The position numbers and the translations under genes were made by a program. From assembly GCF_900626285.1 (NCBI RefSeq), contig NZ_LR131147.1, forward strand, positions 2,351,642 through 2,415,641: a stretch of DNA of 64,000 bases, given 5' to 3'. This document shows positions 50,197 to 59,423 of this stretch, piece by piece (position 1 is the stretch's first letter; every line of letters starts with the position of its first letter). Below the pieces are notes generated by a model. It ran no database searches. It was not told where the DNA came from and saw only the letters and a list, made by a program, of their open reading frames with translations. Origin of the DNA: Intestinimonas massiliensis (ex Afouda et al. 2020) (lineage in GTDB: Bacteria; Bacillota; Clostridia; Oscillospirales; Oscillospiraceae).

Positions 50197-51477
50197 ATGG
50201 CAGCACCCTTTGTAGATACCGCCCGCATCACGGTGAAGGCGGGCAACGGCGGCAACGGCGCGGTGGCCTTCCACCGGGAGAAGTACGTGGCCGCCGGCGG
50301 TCCCGACGGCGGCGACGGCGGCCGGGGCGGCAGCGTGGTCCTGGAGATCAATCCCCACATGTCCACCCTGATGGACTTCCGCTACAAGCGCAAGTACGTG
50401 GCGGGCAACGGCATGGACGGCCAGGGCAAGCGCTGCTCCGGCAAGGACGGGGAGGATCTGGTCATCAAGGTCCCCAAGGGCACCGTGGTGCGGGACGCCG
50501 CCACCAATGAGATCATCTGCGACATGTCGGAGACCGACCGCTTCGTGCTGGCCAGGGGCGGCAACGGCGGCTGGGGCAACAAGCACTTTGCCACCCCCAC
50601 CCGTCAGGTGCCCCGGTTTGCCAAGGCGGGGCTGCCCGGCCAGGAGCGGCAGGTCATCCTGGAGCTGAAGCTGCTGGCCGACGTGGGCCTGGTGGGCTTC
50701 CCCAACGTGGGCAAGTCCACCCTGCTGTCGGTGGTGTCCAAGGCCCGGCCCAAGATTGCCAACTACCACTTCACCACCCTGTTCCCCAACCTGGGTGTGG
50801 TGTATGTGGAGGAGGGGGTATCCTTCGTGCTGGCCGACATCCCCGGCATCATTGAGGGAGCCGCCGAAGGGGCCGGTCTGGGCCACGACTTCCTGCGGCA
50901 CATCGACCGGTGCCGGCTGCTCATCCACGTGGTGGACGTGTCCGGTTCCGAGGGGCGGGACCCGGTGGCCGACTTTGACGCCATTCAGGAGGAGCTGAAG
51001 GAGTACGGCTCCGGCCTGGAGAACCGCCCCATGATCGTGGCGGGCAACAAGGTGGATATCGCCGCCGACCGCACCGGCTTGGAGGCCCTGAAGGCCCATG
51101 TGGAGGCCCTGGGGATGCCCTTTTATGAGATCTCCGCCGCCTCCCAGCTGGGCACCCGGGAGCTGATGTTTGCCGCCGCCCGGGAGCTGGAGCACCTGCC
51201 CCCCATCACGGTGTACGAGCCCACCTATGTGGAGCGGCCTCCGGAGGTGGATATGTCGGAGCCCCTCAACATCATCCACGAGGACGACACCTGGATCGTG
51301 GAGGGCCCCTGGCTCCAGCGGCTCATGGCCAACGTCAACTTCGGGGACTACGAGTCCCGGAACTGGTTCGACAAGATGCTCCGCCAGTCCGGCCTGTTCG
51401 ACCGGCTGGAGGAGATGGGCATCAAGGACGGGGACATCGTCTCCCTGTACAACCTGGAATTCGAGTATCAGAGATAA
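50197..51477 (+). CDS. obgE: Obg-family GTPase (ribosome assembly)
   Basis: Essential 426-residue GTPase for 50S assembly and stress signalling. Residues 1-158 form the glycine-rich Obg fold (AGNGGNGAVAFHREK, GGPDGGDGGRGG). The G domain has GFPNVGKST (167-175), the FTT switch, DIPGIIEGA and NKVD. The C-terminal OCT domain (PPEVDMSEPLNIIHEDDTWIVEG...) is present, as in Bacillus Obg. Start preceded by AAGGAGG. Confidence 0.97.
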   Translation: MAAPFVDTARITVKAGNGGNGAVAFHREKYVAAGGPDGGDGGRGGSVVLEINPHMSTLMDFRYKRKYVAGNGMDGQGKRCSGKDGEDLVIKVPKGTVVRDAATNEIICDMSETDRFVLARGGNGGWGNKHFATPTRQVPRFAKAGLPGQERQVILELKLLADVGLVGFPNVGKSTLLSVVSKARPKIANYHFTTLFPNLGVVYVEEGVSFVLADIPGIIEGAAEGAGLGHDFLRHIDRCRLLIHVVDVSGSEGRDPVADFDAIQEELKEYGSGLENRPMIVAGNKVDIAADRTGLEALKAHVEALGMPFYEISAASQLGTRELMFAAARELEHLPPITVYEPTYVERPPEVDMSEPLNIIHEDDTWIVEGPWLQRLMANVNFGDYESRNWFDKMLRQSGLFDRLEEMGIKDGDIVSLYNLEFEYQR

Positions 51478-51481
51478 GGAA

Positions 51482-51516
51482 ACCGGGCCTGCTTGTACGG
51501 CGGGCCCGGTTTTTTG
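51482..51516. terminator. Terminator between obg and the anti-sigma gene
   Basis: Twelve-bp stem with one G-T pair around 51482-51511 and six T. It may also serve the convergent leftward transcript, though the A-run on that side is short. Confidence 0.85.
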
Positions 51517-51517
51517 C

Positions 51518-52543
51518 CTATTGATTGACGGGGATGACCACGTCCCCTACGGTGACGGAGGCCACCTCATCCAGCGGCCGAATGGTATCGAAAATCATGC
51601 CCTTCTGGCAGGAGACGGAATCCTCTCCCCGGGTGCAGGTGCCCCCGGCGTGGGACAGGTCCAGGGTGGTGCCGTCGGTATAGGTGATAGACATGGGCAG
51701 AGGCTCCAGCCAGTCGGTGGTACCGTCGTCCGAGGAATAGATGGTGTAGTCCGCCTGGATGGACAGGGGGGAGAGGGTGACGGTGTTGAGCACGGCCTCC
51801 GTCCCGTCCAGCGTAAAGCTCTGCCCACAGGGCAGGACCCGGGAGGAATCCTCAAAGTCCAGCCGGAAGGTCAGCGTCCAGCTCCCCTCCGCCAGAGTAG
51901 TGGGGGAGGTGTAGTCCTCTCCGTATACCTGCAGGTCCTGGAACCGGGCGGTGAAATTTCCGGGCTCCAGAGGGAGGTTGCCGGTGCGCAGCTCGACAAA
52001 CTGGATGGCGCTGTCGGAGGGGTCGGCATCGTAGAACCAGCGGCTGCCGCCGCTGGCTCCCCGGTAGCCCTGGAGGGAAGCATCGTAGGACTGGAAGGTC
52101 AGGGGCAGAGCGTCGGTGGCCGGGTCGGGGGCCCGGGCCAGAATGTCATCGTCCACCAGGGGCGCTCCATCCTCCCGCTGGATGGTGTACACCACGGTAT
52201 AGCTGTAGGTATCTCCCACGATGGCGTCGGCGGTGATGGTGATGCCGTTGTCGGTGGCCGAGGCCCCCACGGGGTAGCCGATCTTGTCGATGACCTGGGT
52301 CTGGGCGGAGGGGCCGAAAATGGCGGAGAAGGCCGCCCCAACGTCTCCCAGAGCGCCGGTGGCCCCCGCCACCCCCAGGCTGAGCACCAAAGCGGCAGCC
52401 ACCCCTGCGGCGGCCAGACGGCGGATGGGCAGGACCCGGCGGGGAGCGGCTGTCTCCGCCGCCGTCATCAGCCGGTCCGCCATATGTTCCTTCTGCTCCG
52501 GGGTGAAGCGGAGCCGGTCCATGGTATCTTTATACTGTTTCAT
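51518..52543 (-). CDS. Putative membrane anti-sigma factor, locus 2
   Basis: A 341-residue single-pass protein: about 45 cytoplasmic residues (MKQYKDTMDRLRFTPEQKEHM...), a membrane helix (LAAAGVAAALVLSLGVAGATGAL) and an extracellular part of about 270 residues beginning FSAIFGPSAQTQVIDKIGYPVGASATDNGITITADAIVGD, which resembles DUF4179 proteins. Its ATG overlaps the sigma-factor stop (ATGA), as at the 17955 locus. Its role as an anti-sigma factor is inferred from this coupling and the topology. Confidence 0.72.
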   Translation of the reverse strand: MKQYKDTMDRLRFTPEQKEHMADRLMTAAETAAPRRVLPIRRLAAAGVAAALVLSLGVAGATGALGDVGAAFSAIFGPSAQTQVIDKIGYPVGASATDNGITITADAIVGDTYSYTVVYTIQREDGAPLVDDDILARAPDPATDALPLTFQSYDASLQGYRGASGGSRWFYDADPSDSAIQFVELRTGNLPLEPGNFTARFQDLQVYGEDYTSPTTLAEGSWTLTFRLDFEDSSRVLPCGQSFTLDGTEAVLNTVTLSPLSIQADYTIYSSDDGTTDWLEPLPMSITYTDGTTLDLSHAGGTCTRGEDSVSCQKGMIFDTIRPLDEVASVTVGDVVIPVNQ

Positions 52544-53022
52544 GTCAGTTCCTCCTGTTCCAGGTAGGTCCGCAGCTTCTGCCGCCCCCGGTCCAGCCGG
52601 GTGAAGACGGTGGCTGGCTTTTCCCCCAGCAGGGCGGCGATCTCCTTGGCGGAATAGCCCTCGTAATAATAGAGGTAGATGACGGCCCGGTACTTGGGGG
52701 GCAGCAGCTCCAGCGCTGCCAGCAGGCTCCCCTCCTCCGGCTGGGGGGCGGGCACCGCCTCCGCCGCCTCCAGGGCCACCGTGGTCCGGTGCCAGTGGCT
52801 CTTCAGGTGGTCCTTGCACAGGTTGACGGCGGCGCGGATGATCCAGGCCCGCTCGTGGTCCGGGCTGTCAAAAGTTTGGGGCGTTTGCAGCAGCTTGAGA
52901 AAGATATCCTGACAGATATCCTGGGCGTCGGCGGTGCTGCCCAGATAGGTGTAGCTCAGCCGGAGGATCAGGTCGGAGTAGGTATCCACCAGCCGCTGGG
53001 CTTCCGCCCGGTCCAGCATCAT
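52540..53022 (-). CDS. ECF-type RNA polymerase sigma factor, locus 2
   Basis: A 160-residue ECF sigma factor. Region 2 is VDTYSDLILRLSYTYLGSTADAQDICQDIFLKLL and region 4 is LPPKYRAVIYLYYYEGYSAKEIAALLGEKPATVFTRLDRGR. The start at 53022 has AAGGATG about 10 bases upstream; a longer reading to 53097 lacks a ribosome site. Its region 4 is close to that of the sigma factor at 17955-18428 (LYYYEGY in both), so the two loci are paralogous. Confidence 0.9.
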   Translation of the reverse strand: MMLDRAEAQRLVDTYSDLILRLSYTYLGSTADAQDICQDIFLKLLQTPQTFDSPDHERAWIIRAAVNLCKDHLKSHWHRTTVALEAAEAVPAPQPEEGSLLAALELLPPKYRAVIYLYYYEGYSAKEIAALLGEKPATVFTRLDRGRQKLRTYLEQEELT

Positions 53023-53103
53023 GTCTGTCACATCCTTTCGGTAGGATTGAAAAGCGCTTTCACCCAGAATACGATTGGGAGGGGCCGGATTCTTCATTTC
53101 CCA

Positions 53104-53132
53104 TAAAAAAGGCGGAAGCCGGCGGCTTCCGC
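53104..53132 (-). terminator. Terminator of the PsiE-like gene
   Basis: Perfect 9-bp stem (53112-53120 with 53124-53132); the A-run 53105-53110 becomes the U-tract on the leftward strand. Confidence 0.85.
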
Positions 53133-53140
53133 GTTTTCCG

Positions 53141-53548
53141 TTATTTTTCAGGAGGCTTGACGGGGGGACGGCCCATCAGGTCGTCCTCCTTGGTGTGGAG
53201 GAACTTTTTGATCACAAAGATCAGCGCTACGGCGGAGACCCCCAGCAGGGTATCCACCGGGGTGGAGTGGCTCACCACCAGCTGCCGGGCGATGGCAAAC
53301 AGCAGCACATCGGTGACCGCCCGGGGAGTGTGGAGAATGAGCATCTTCATAAACTCCAGGCCCACGATGATGTTCATGGTGCTGGCCAGAAACTGATCCA
53401 GGCTGAATTGCCCCATCAGCAGGTATTCCAGAGAATCCTTCCCGGTCAGCACCATCTGCACCACGGTGACCACCAGAATAAATACCGCAAGGATCAGCTC
53501 CAGCACCCAGGCGGTTTTCAACAGGGCAAGTACGGCTTTCGGCTTCAT
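53141..53548 (-). CDS. PsiE-like four-helix membrane protein
   Basis: A 135-residue inner-membrane protein with about four helices (VLELILAVFILVVTVVQMVL, FLASTMNIIVGLEFMKMLIL, AVTDVLLFAIARQLVV, LLGVSAVALIFVIKKFL). The pattern GLEFMKMLILHTP...VTDVLLFAIARQL matches the PsiE (phosphate-starvation-inducible E) family of unknown function. AAAGGAG 7 bases before ATG 53548 sets the start; a much longer in-frame reading through the riboswitch is rejected. Confidence 0.75.
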   Translation of the reverse strand: MKPKAVLALLKTAWVLELILAVFILVVTVVQMVLTGKDSLEYLLMGQFSLDQFLASTMNIIVGLEFMKMLILHTPRAVTDVLLFAIARQLVVSHSTPVDTLLGVSAVALIFVIKKFLHTKEDDLMGRPPVKPPEK

Positions 53549-53661
53549 CGGTTGTCTCCTTTCCGGCAGGGATTTGCTGAAAAAAGTATAACGGAAGGCG
53601 GGCGTGCCGTCAACCATTCCGGGAATAATGCTGAAAAGAGCGGGGATACTTGGAAAGGGAA

Positions 53662-53690
53662 TTGACTTGGCGGCGGAAATGTGATAAGAT
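53662..53690 (+). promoter_or_regulatory. Promoter of the P-type ATPase
   Basis: TTGACT (53662-53667), 17-bp spacer, TAAGAT (53685-53690) with extended -10 TGA. Transcription starts near 53697, just ahead of the riboswitch. Confidence 0.82.
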
Positions 53691-53700
53691 ACCGGCAGTT

Positions 53701-53792
53701 GAAAAGGGAGTAGTTTGAAAGTCGTTCCGTCAACATCACGGCCGGTTGCCGGCCTGGCGGTACGCGCCCGATGCGGTAACAAGACTTTTCGG
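53701..53792 (+). ncRNA. yybP-ykoY manganese riboswitch
   Basis: The conserved elements appear in order: AAAAGGGAGTAG at the 5' end, GTCGTTCCGTCAACATCACGG in the middle, and AACAAGACTTTT closing the P1 stem. The intervening arm (GGCCGGTTGCCGGCC) is variable in the family. This class senses Mn2+ and commonly precedes Mn2+ exporters and P-type ATPases. Confidence 0.88.
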
Positions 53793-53834
53793 CAACTGTC
53801 GTCATGGACGGCGGTTGGCGGGGGGTCTTTTTTT
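53781..53834 (+). terminator. Riboswitch-controlled terminator
   Basis: AAGACTTTTCG (53781-53791) and CAACTGTCGTC pair with GACGGCGGTTG and CGGGGGGTCTT across an ATG loop, followed by T-run. The left arm includes the 3' strand of the riboswitch P1 stem, so the two structures exclude each other: bound Mn2+ should stabilise P1 and let transcription continue. Confidence 0.8.
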
Positions 53835-53876
53835 GTTGCCCTCTCGCTTTCATTCCAAAAAAGGGAAGGGATCATA

Positions 53877-56510
53877 ATGGCAGAGCAATATTACAGCAAG
53901 ACCGTCGCCCAGGCGCTGGAGGCCCAGCAGGCCAGCCCGAAGGGCCTGACCGACCAGCAGGCCCGGGCCCGGCTGGAGCAGTACGGGCCCAACAAACTGT
54001 CCGAGGGCAAGAAGAAGAGTGTGCTCCAGATCTTCCTGGAGCAGTTCAAGGATCTGCTGGTCATCATCCTCATCATCGCGGCCCTCATCTCCGCCGTGTC
54101 GGAGAATGTGGAGAGCACTATCGTCATTTTCGCCGTGCTCATCCTCAACGCCATCCTGGGCACCGTCCAGTATCTGAAGGCGGAAAAGTCCCTGGAGAGC
54201 CTGAAGGCCATGTCCTCCCCCTCCGCCAAGGTGCTCCGGGGCGGCGTCCGGGTGGAGATCCCCTCCGCCGACGTGGTGCCCGGCGACATTGTGCTGCTGG
54301 AGGCCGGCGACATGGTGGTGGCCGACGGCCGCATTCTGGAAAACTTCTCCCTGAAAGTCAATGAGAGCTCCCTCACCGGCGAGAGTGAGGGCGTGGACAA
54401 GACCGCCGACGTGATTGGCGGCGGCCAGGTGGCCCTGGGCGACCAGAAGAACATGGTGTTTTCCGGCTCCCTGGTGACCTACGGCCGGGCCACCGTGCTG
54501 GTCACCGGCACCGGCATGGACACCGAGCTGGGCAAGATCGCCGCCCTGATGAACCAGACCCAGCAGCGCAAGACCCCCCTCCAGCAGAGCCTGGACAACT
54601 TCTCTGCCAAGCTGGCTATCGTCATCATGGCTATCTGCGCCGTGGTGTTCGTCCTGTCCATCTTCCGCACCGGCATGGGGGTGCTGGACTCCCTCATGTT
54701 TGCCGTGGCCCTGGCGGTGGCCGCCATCCCAGAGGCCCTCAGCTCCATCGTCACCATCGTGCTGGCCATGGGCACGCAGAAGATGGCCAAACAGAACGCC
54801 ATCATGAAGGACCTGAAGGCGGTGGAGAGCCTGGGCTCCGTTTCCGTCATCTGTTCGGACAAGACGGGTACCCTGACCCAGAACAAGATGACCCCCCAGA
54901 AGGTGTACGCCGACGGCTCCCTGCTGGAGGGAGACGACCTGGAGCTGGTGAACGACGTGCAGCGCCTGCTGCTGAAAGCCGCCCTGCTGGCCAGCGACGC
55001 CACCAACAACCAGGAGACCGGCGCCTCCATCGGCGACCCCACCGAGGTGGCCCTGGTCATGCTGGGCGAGAAGTTCGGCGTGGACGAGGAGAGCTACCGC
55101 GCCCAGCATCCCCGGCTGGGTGAGCTGGCCTTTGACTCCGACCGCAAGCTGATGAGCACCCTCCACGACATCGACGGAGTGCCCACCCTGTTCACCAAGG
55201 GCGCCATCGACGTGCTGCTGAACCGGTCCAAGTGGCTCCTTACCCGGCAGGGCAAGGTGGAGATGACCCCCGAGCGGAAGGAAGAGATCGCCCGGGTGAA
55301 TATGGAGCTGTCCATGGAGGGCCTGCGGGTGCTGGCCTTTGCCTGCAAGGAGCTGGACAGTGTCCGGCCCCTGACCCTGGAGGACGAGAATGAGTTTACC
55401 TTCATCGGCCTCATCTCCATGATCGACCCGCCCCGGCCCGAGGCGGTGCAGGCGGTGGCCGACGCCAAGCGGGGCGGTATCCGCACCATTATGATCACCG
55501 GCGACCACAAGATCACCGCCTCCGCCATCGCCAAGCAGCTGGGCATCTTCCGGGAGGGAGACGAGGCCGTGTCCGGCCTGGAGCTGGACCAGATGACCGA
55601 CGCCGACCTGGACCAGCGGCTGGAAAAGATCTCGGTGTACGCCCGGGTGTCCCCCGAGCATAAGATCCGCATCGTCAACGCCTGGCAGCGGAAGGGCTGC
55701 ATCGTGTCCATGACCGGCGACGGCGTCAACGACGCCCCCGCCCTGAAGAAGGCGGACATCGGCGTGGCCATGGGCATCACCGGTACCGAGGTGTCCAAGG
55801 ACGCCGCCTCCATGATCCTGGCCGACGACAACTTTGCCACCATCGTCAAGGCGGTGGTCAACGGCCGCAGCGTGTACGCCAACATCAAAAACGCCATCCA
55901 GTTCCTGCTCAGCGGCAACACCGCCGGCATCTTCTGTGTGCTGTACGCCTCCCTGCTGGCCCTGCCCGTGCCCTTCCAGCCGGTCCACCTGCTGTTCATC
56001 AACCTGCTTACCGACTCCCTGCCCGCCATCGCCATCGGCATGGAGCCCGCCCGGAAGGGTCTGCTGGACCTGAAGCCCCGTGACCCCAAGGAGCCCATCC
56101 TCAACCAGCCTCTCCTGGCCCGCATCGGCGGCCAGGGCCTGCTCATCGCCGTGGTCACCATGATCGCCTTCTACCTGGGCTACCAGGGGGGCGACGCGAT
56201 GATGGCCTCCACCATGGCCTTTTCCACCCTCACCCTGGCCCGGCTGTTCCACGGCTTCAACTGCCGGGGCGCCGAATCCATCTTCCGCCTGAAGCTGACC
56301 ACCAACAAGGCCTCCATTGCCGCATTCTTTGCCGGCGTGGTGCTGCTGCTGGCGGTGCTCTTCATCCCCGGCCTCAAGGGCCTGTTCCAGGTGGCCCCCG
56401 CCTTCGGGTTTGCCAACCTGGGGGAGATCGTGCTGCTGGCCTTCCTGCCCACCCTGGTCATCCAGATCGTCAAGGTGATCTGCGACCTGCGCCGGGGCAA
56501 GGCGGACTGA
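53877..56510 (+). CDS. P2-type cation ATPase, probable Mn2+ (or Ca2+) exporter
   Basis: An 877-residue P-type ATPase of the SERCA-like P2 class, pumping divalent cations out of the cytoplasm. It has the N-terminal cation-ATPase domain, TGES actuator motif (SSLTGESEGV), M4 motif VAAIPEALSSIVT, phosphorylated D328 in CSDKTGTLT, KGAIDVLL in the nucleotide domain, MTGDGVNDAPALKKADIG, and a C-terminal membrane domain. The Mn2+ riboswitch upstream argues for manganese efflux, as in YoaB-type homologues, although the sequence class was first named for calcium. GGGAAGGGA precedes ATG 53877. Confidence 0.92.
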   Translation: MAEQYYSKTVAQALEAQQASPKGLTDQQARARLEQYGPNKLSEGKKKSVLQIFLEQFKDLLVIILIIAALISAVSENVESTIVIFAVLILNAILGTVQYLKAEKSLESLKAMSSPSAKVLRGGVRVEIPSADVVPGDIVLLEAGDMVVADGRILENFSLKVNESSLTGESEGVDKTADVIGGGQVALGDQKNMVFSGSLVTYGRATVLVTGTGMDTELGKIAALMNQTQQRKTPLQQSLDNFSAKLAIVIMAICAVVFVLSIFRTGMGVLDSLMFAVALAVAAIPEALSSIVTIVLAMGTQKMAKQNAIMKDLKAVESLGSVSVICSDKTGTLTQNKMTPQKVYADGSLLEGDDLELVNDVQRLLLKAALLASDATNNQETGASIGDPTEVALVMLGEKFGVDEESYRAQHPRLGELAFDSDRKLMSTLHDIDGVPTLFTKGAIDVLLNRSKWLLTRQGKVEMTPERKEEIARVNMELSMEGLRVLAFACKELDSVRPLTLEDENEFTFIGLISMIDPPRPEAVQAVADAKRGGIRTIMITGDHKITASAIAKQLGIFREGDEAVSGLELDQMTDADLDQRLEKISVYARVSPEHKIRIVNAWQRKGCIVSMTGDGVNDAPALKKADIGVAMGITGTEVSKDAASMILADDNFATIVKAVVNGRSVYANIKNAIQFLLSGNTAGIFCVLYASLLALPVPFQPVHLLFINLLTDSLPAIAIGMEPARKGLLDLKPRDPKEPILNQPLLARIGGQGLLIAVVTMIAFYLGYQGGDAMMASTMAFSTLTLARLFHGFNCRGAESIFRLKLTTNKASIAAFFAGVVLLLAVLFIPGLKGLFQVAPAFGFANLGEIVLLAFLPTLVIQIVKVICDLRRGKAD

Positions 56511-56521
56511 TACAAAAGAAG

Positions 56522-56564
56522 AATACCGGCCCCGCCTGTCAGACAGGCGGGGCCGGTATTTTTT
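56522..56564. terminator. Terminator after the P-type ATPase
   Basis: A nearly continuous 19-bp inverted repeat (56522-56540 with 56542-56560) and T-run; probably shared with the convergent lipoprotein gene. Confidence 0.9.
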
Positions 56565-56573
56565 CACAGGATC

Positions 56574-57257
56574 TCAGCCCAGATTGTAGTCGATGATCAG
56601 TGCGTCCAGGGACCAGAAGTCGTCGTCGGGGATGGACCAGTAGTCGTCGTCCCCCAGCGCCACCTGTACCAGGGTGGTCTGAGGCTCCAGATAGCCCAGC
56701 TCAGGCAGCTTCTCATAGGTCAGATCCATAAACAGCTGTACCCATTCCAGCTCGTAGGCCCGGTACTCCTCGTCGGTCATCTGGTCGGGATAGCGGCTGT
56801 TCAGCTCGTCGGCGGCGCCGTTGGACAGCTCCTCCGCCACCTGGTGGAAGATGTCGATGGGCTCCACCGTCACCTTTACACTGAAGGTGGTGTCATCCAT
56901 CTCGGAGGCGGAATCCACCGAGTACTTGGAGTGGGCGTAGATTTGCCGGTACATGGTGGACAGCTCCTTCAGCAGGCTGTCCTGCTCCTCCTGGGACAGC
57001 TCGCTTTCCACAAAGGAATCCAGGAAGAACTGGGCCTCGGTCTCCAGACTGCCGTCGTAGACATCCGCCACCTCCTCCTCCGAGCTGTCGATCAGCTTCA
57101 GAAAATCCGGGTCGGCTTTGCCCAGATAGTTTTCATCCAGGACGCCCTGGACGTAGCATTTCGCATCGTCGGCGCTCAGGCCGCCGCCGCAGGCGGACAG
57201 GGGGATCAGCAGTGCCAGGGACAGGGTCAGGGCCAGTGCGGTGGTCTTTCCTTTCAT
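56574..57257 (-). CDS. Hypothetical lipoprotein
   Basis: A 227-residue secreted lipoprotein with lipobox PLSAC (cysteine near residue 23). The mature part is acidic and mostly helical (DAKCYVQGVLDENYLGKADPDFL..., ...YRAYELEWVQLFMDLTYEKLPELGY) and resembles DUF5105-type proteins only in general character. No catalytic motif is visible. It stands alone between the ATPase terminator and the dipeptidase gene. Confidence 0.8.
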   Translation of the reverse strand: MKGKTTALALTLSLALLIPLSACGGGLSADDAKCYVQGVLDENYLGKADPDFLKLIDSSEEEVADVYDGSLETEAQFFLDSFVESELSQEEQDSLLKELSTMYRQIYAHSKYSVDSASEMDDTTFSVKVTVEPIDIFHQVAEELSNGAADELNSRYPDQMTDEEYRAYELEWVQLFMDLTYEKLPELGYLEPQTTLVQVALGDDDYWSIPDDDFWSLDALIIDYNLG

Positions 57258-57294
57258 GGATGCTCATCCTCTCATCTTCAATTTTGTGCTGCAC

Positions 57295-58701
57295 TCAGGA
57301 GCAGAGATCAATGATGGCCTGGGTAAAGATCTTGGCGGCGGTGAGCTGGTCGGCGATGCAGGTGTGCTCATCGGCGCCGTGCATGTTGCCGTTGAAGCCG
57401 GGCATGGCGCAGCCGAAGGCCACGCCGCCGGGAATGTCGTGGACGTAGGTGCCGCCGCCGATGGCCAGGCACTCCCCCTTGTTGCCGGTGTACTGCTCAT
57501 AGCAGTTCAGCAGCACCTTGACCAGGGGAGAATCGGCGGGGGTGTGGTGGGGCTCCTGCATGTCGCCCCGGGCGGTCATGCCGAACTTGGCAAAGGAGGT
57601 CTCGGCCACGGCCTTGCAGTTTTCCTCGTCGGCGCAGAGAGGCACCCGGCTGTCAAACTGGCCCTCCAGGCCGGTGGGGGTGACCTCCAGCAGGGAAAAG
57701 GCCAGAGTGAGGGGGCCGGAGATATCGTCGGACTGGGCGATGCCCAGCGCTTTTCCGTCGCAGTCCCCGTGGGGGAACAGGGCGTTCAGGGCGTGGAGAC
57801 CGGCGGTGGAGCCCACTTTGGCCAGGGGCAGGGCGCACAGCAGGTCCAGCAGGGCGGTGATGGCGTTGTTGCCCTCCGCCGGGGTGGAGGCGTGGGCCCC
57901 CTTGCCGTGGCACAGGATGTGCAGGTCGTCTCCCTCCTCCTTCAGCTCGTAGGAGGCGCCGGTGCGCCCGGCAGCGGCGTCGCAGTAGGGCTTGGCCGCC
58001 TCAGCGGACAGGCCGGCGATGACGCAGCTGGCCTCCGGCGGCACCACGTTGGTGCGGAAGCCGCCGTGGAGCTCCTTCACCCGGGGAGTGGCCTCCTCGG
58101 CCGCCCAGGTCTTGGTAAACACCGGCCGGTAACTGCCCTTCTCGATGTTGATGAGGGGAAACTCGGCGTCAGGAGAGAAGGTGTAGGGGGCGTAGGGTTC
58201 CTTGCTGTAGTAGTAGGCCAGGTCCGCCGAGCCGCTCTCCTCATCGGTGCCCAGGATCAGCCGCACGTTCTTTTTCAGCGGCACGCCCAGATCCTTCACC
58301 GCCTGCATGGCCATCAGCACGGCGCAGGCGGGGCCTTTGTCGTCGTCGGTGCCCCGGCCGTAGAGCATCCCGTCCACTTCCTTGGGCTCGTAAGGCCCGG
58401 TCACTGTCCAGCCGGTGCCCTCGCCCACCACGTCCAGGTGGCACAGGATGTGCAGGACGGTCTCCTCATCGTTCAGGTCCACCGTACCCACATAGTTGTC
58501 ATAATTCTTCACGGCAAAGCCCAGCTCACCGGCCAGTTTCAGACCCTCCGCCAGGGCGGCGGCGGGGCCGGGGCCGAAGGGCATGCCGGGCTGTGCGTCC
58601 TCCCGGACACTGCGCACCCGCACCAGCCGGGAGATGTGGCCCACCAGCTGAGCGCGGCGGGCGGGGTCGTCAAAATAGGAATTGATCTGCTGCTTGTCCA
58701 T
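57295..58701 (-). CDS. M20-family dipeptidase (PepV-like)
   Basis: A 468-residue zinc dipeptidase of the PepV/Xaa-His dipeptidase type, acting on dipeptides in the cytoplasm. Metal-site motifs are LHILCHLDVVGEG, GRGTDDDKGP, GTDEESGS and the late IGGGTYVHDIPGGVAFG and GNMHGADEH. The lid domain occupies the middle. Start at 58701, with AGGAGG 11 bases upstream; a start 18 bases further up is possible but lacks a site. The regulator gene ends 22 bases before it, so both are likely co-transcribed. Confidence 0.92.
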   Translation of the reverse strand: MDKQQINSYFDDPARRAQLVGHISRLVRVRSVREDAQPGMPFGPGPAAALAEGLKLAGELGFAVKNYDNYVGTVDLNDEETVLHILCHLDVVGEGTGWTVTGPYEPKEVDGMLYGRGTDDDKGPACAVLMAMQAVKDLGVPLKKNVRLILGTDEESGSADLAYYYSKEPYAPYTFSPDAEFPLINIEKGSYRPVFTKTWAAEEATPRVKELHGGFRTNVVPPEASCVIAGLSAEAAKPYCDAAAGRTGASYELKEEGDDLHILCHGKGAHASTPAEGNNAITALLDLLCALPLAKVGSTAGLHALNALFPHGDCDGKALGIAQSDDISGPLTLAFSLLEVTPTGLEGQFDSRVPLCADEENCKAVAETSFAKFGMTARGDMQEPHHTPADSPLVKVLLNCYEQYTGNKGECLAIGGGTYVHDIPGGVAFGCAMPGFNGNMHGADEHTCIADQLTAAKIFTQAIIDLCS

Positions 58702-58723
58702 AAAGGGCGATTCCTCCTTCATT

Positions 58724-59386
58724 TTAGTTGGATTCGTTAGGCTCCTCCTCGCCGGCGGTGCCTGACAGCTCTCCCAGGTATTTGTACACCGTGTACCGGG
58801 ACACCTGGAGCCGTTTGGCCACAAAGGGCACCGACTTGCGGAAGGAGAAGGCGTTCTTCTGATCCAGCAGGGCGATGATCTTCATCCGGTCCCGCTTGTT
58901 CAGGGCGTTTACCGGCTTGCCCACCGCCGCCAGGCACTCCTCAAACAGATTGCCCAGCTGCTTGTCTCCCCCGTGCCACATGGCGCTCTGGAGGTCGGCC
59001 TCGGCGCTCATCAGGTCCACCAGGATCCGGTTGGCGTACACCAGGGAGGAGTAGTCGAAGTTGATGCCCAGGGCCAGATTGTAGTCCTCCCCGATCAGGT
59101 GAAAGGTGCTGCTCTTGATCTGCTGCCCCGACGGGGTGGTGGCATACAGATTGACAAAGTCGGTGACCAGGGCGTCCTGGTCCAGCTCCCGGGCGGTGCC
59201 CAGAATGTCCATGGTGGAGCCCACCGTCCGGCCGGAGACGTGGCCGTTGTAAATTGATAAAATGGGGTGGCTGGGATCTCCCATATCGTGGACCAGGGTT
59301 TCACAGGTGGAGCCGAACATCTCGGCGATTCCCCGGGCCGTCCGGTCCAAAAACTCAAAGGCTTCCTCTCGATCCATTGTAAGCAA
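58724..59386 (-). CDS. YheO/DauR-like PAS-HTH regulator
   Basis: A 220-residue transcription regulator with an N-terminal YheO-like PAS domain (FLDRTARGIAEMFGSTCETLVHDM...HPILSIYNGHVSGRTVG) and a C-terminal helix-turn-helix (FSFRKSVPFVAKRLQVSRYTVYKYLGEL). DauR members control D-arginine use. AGGAG lies 7 bases before a TTG at 59386, which is taken as the start; an ATG at 59377 is the alternative. It probably controls the downstream dipeptidase gene. Confidence 0.87.
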   Translation of the reverse strand: MLTMDREEAFEFLDRTARGIAEMFGSTCETLVHDMGDPSHPILSIYNGHVSGRTVGSTMDILGTARELDQDALVTDFVNLYATTPSGQQIKSSTFHLIGEDYNLALGINFDYSSLVYANRILVDLMSAEADLQSAMWHGGDKQLGNLFEECLAAVGKPVNALNKRDRMKIIALLDQKNAFSFRKSVPFVAKRLQVSRYTVYKYLGELSGTAGEEEPNESN

Positions 59387-59423
59387 CCGCACGCTCCTCT
59401 TTCAGTGATGTGATATTATCTCT

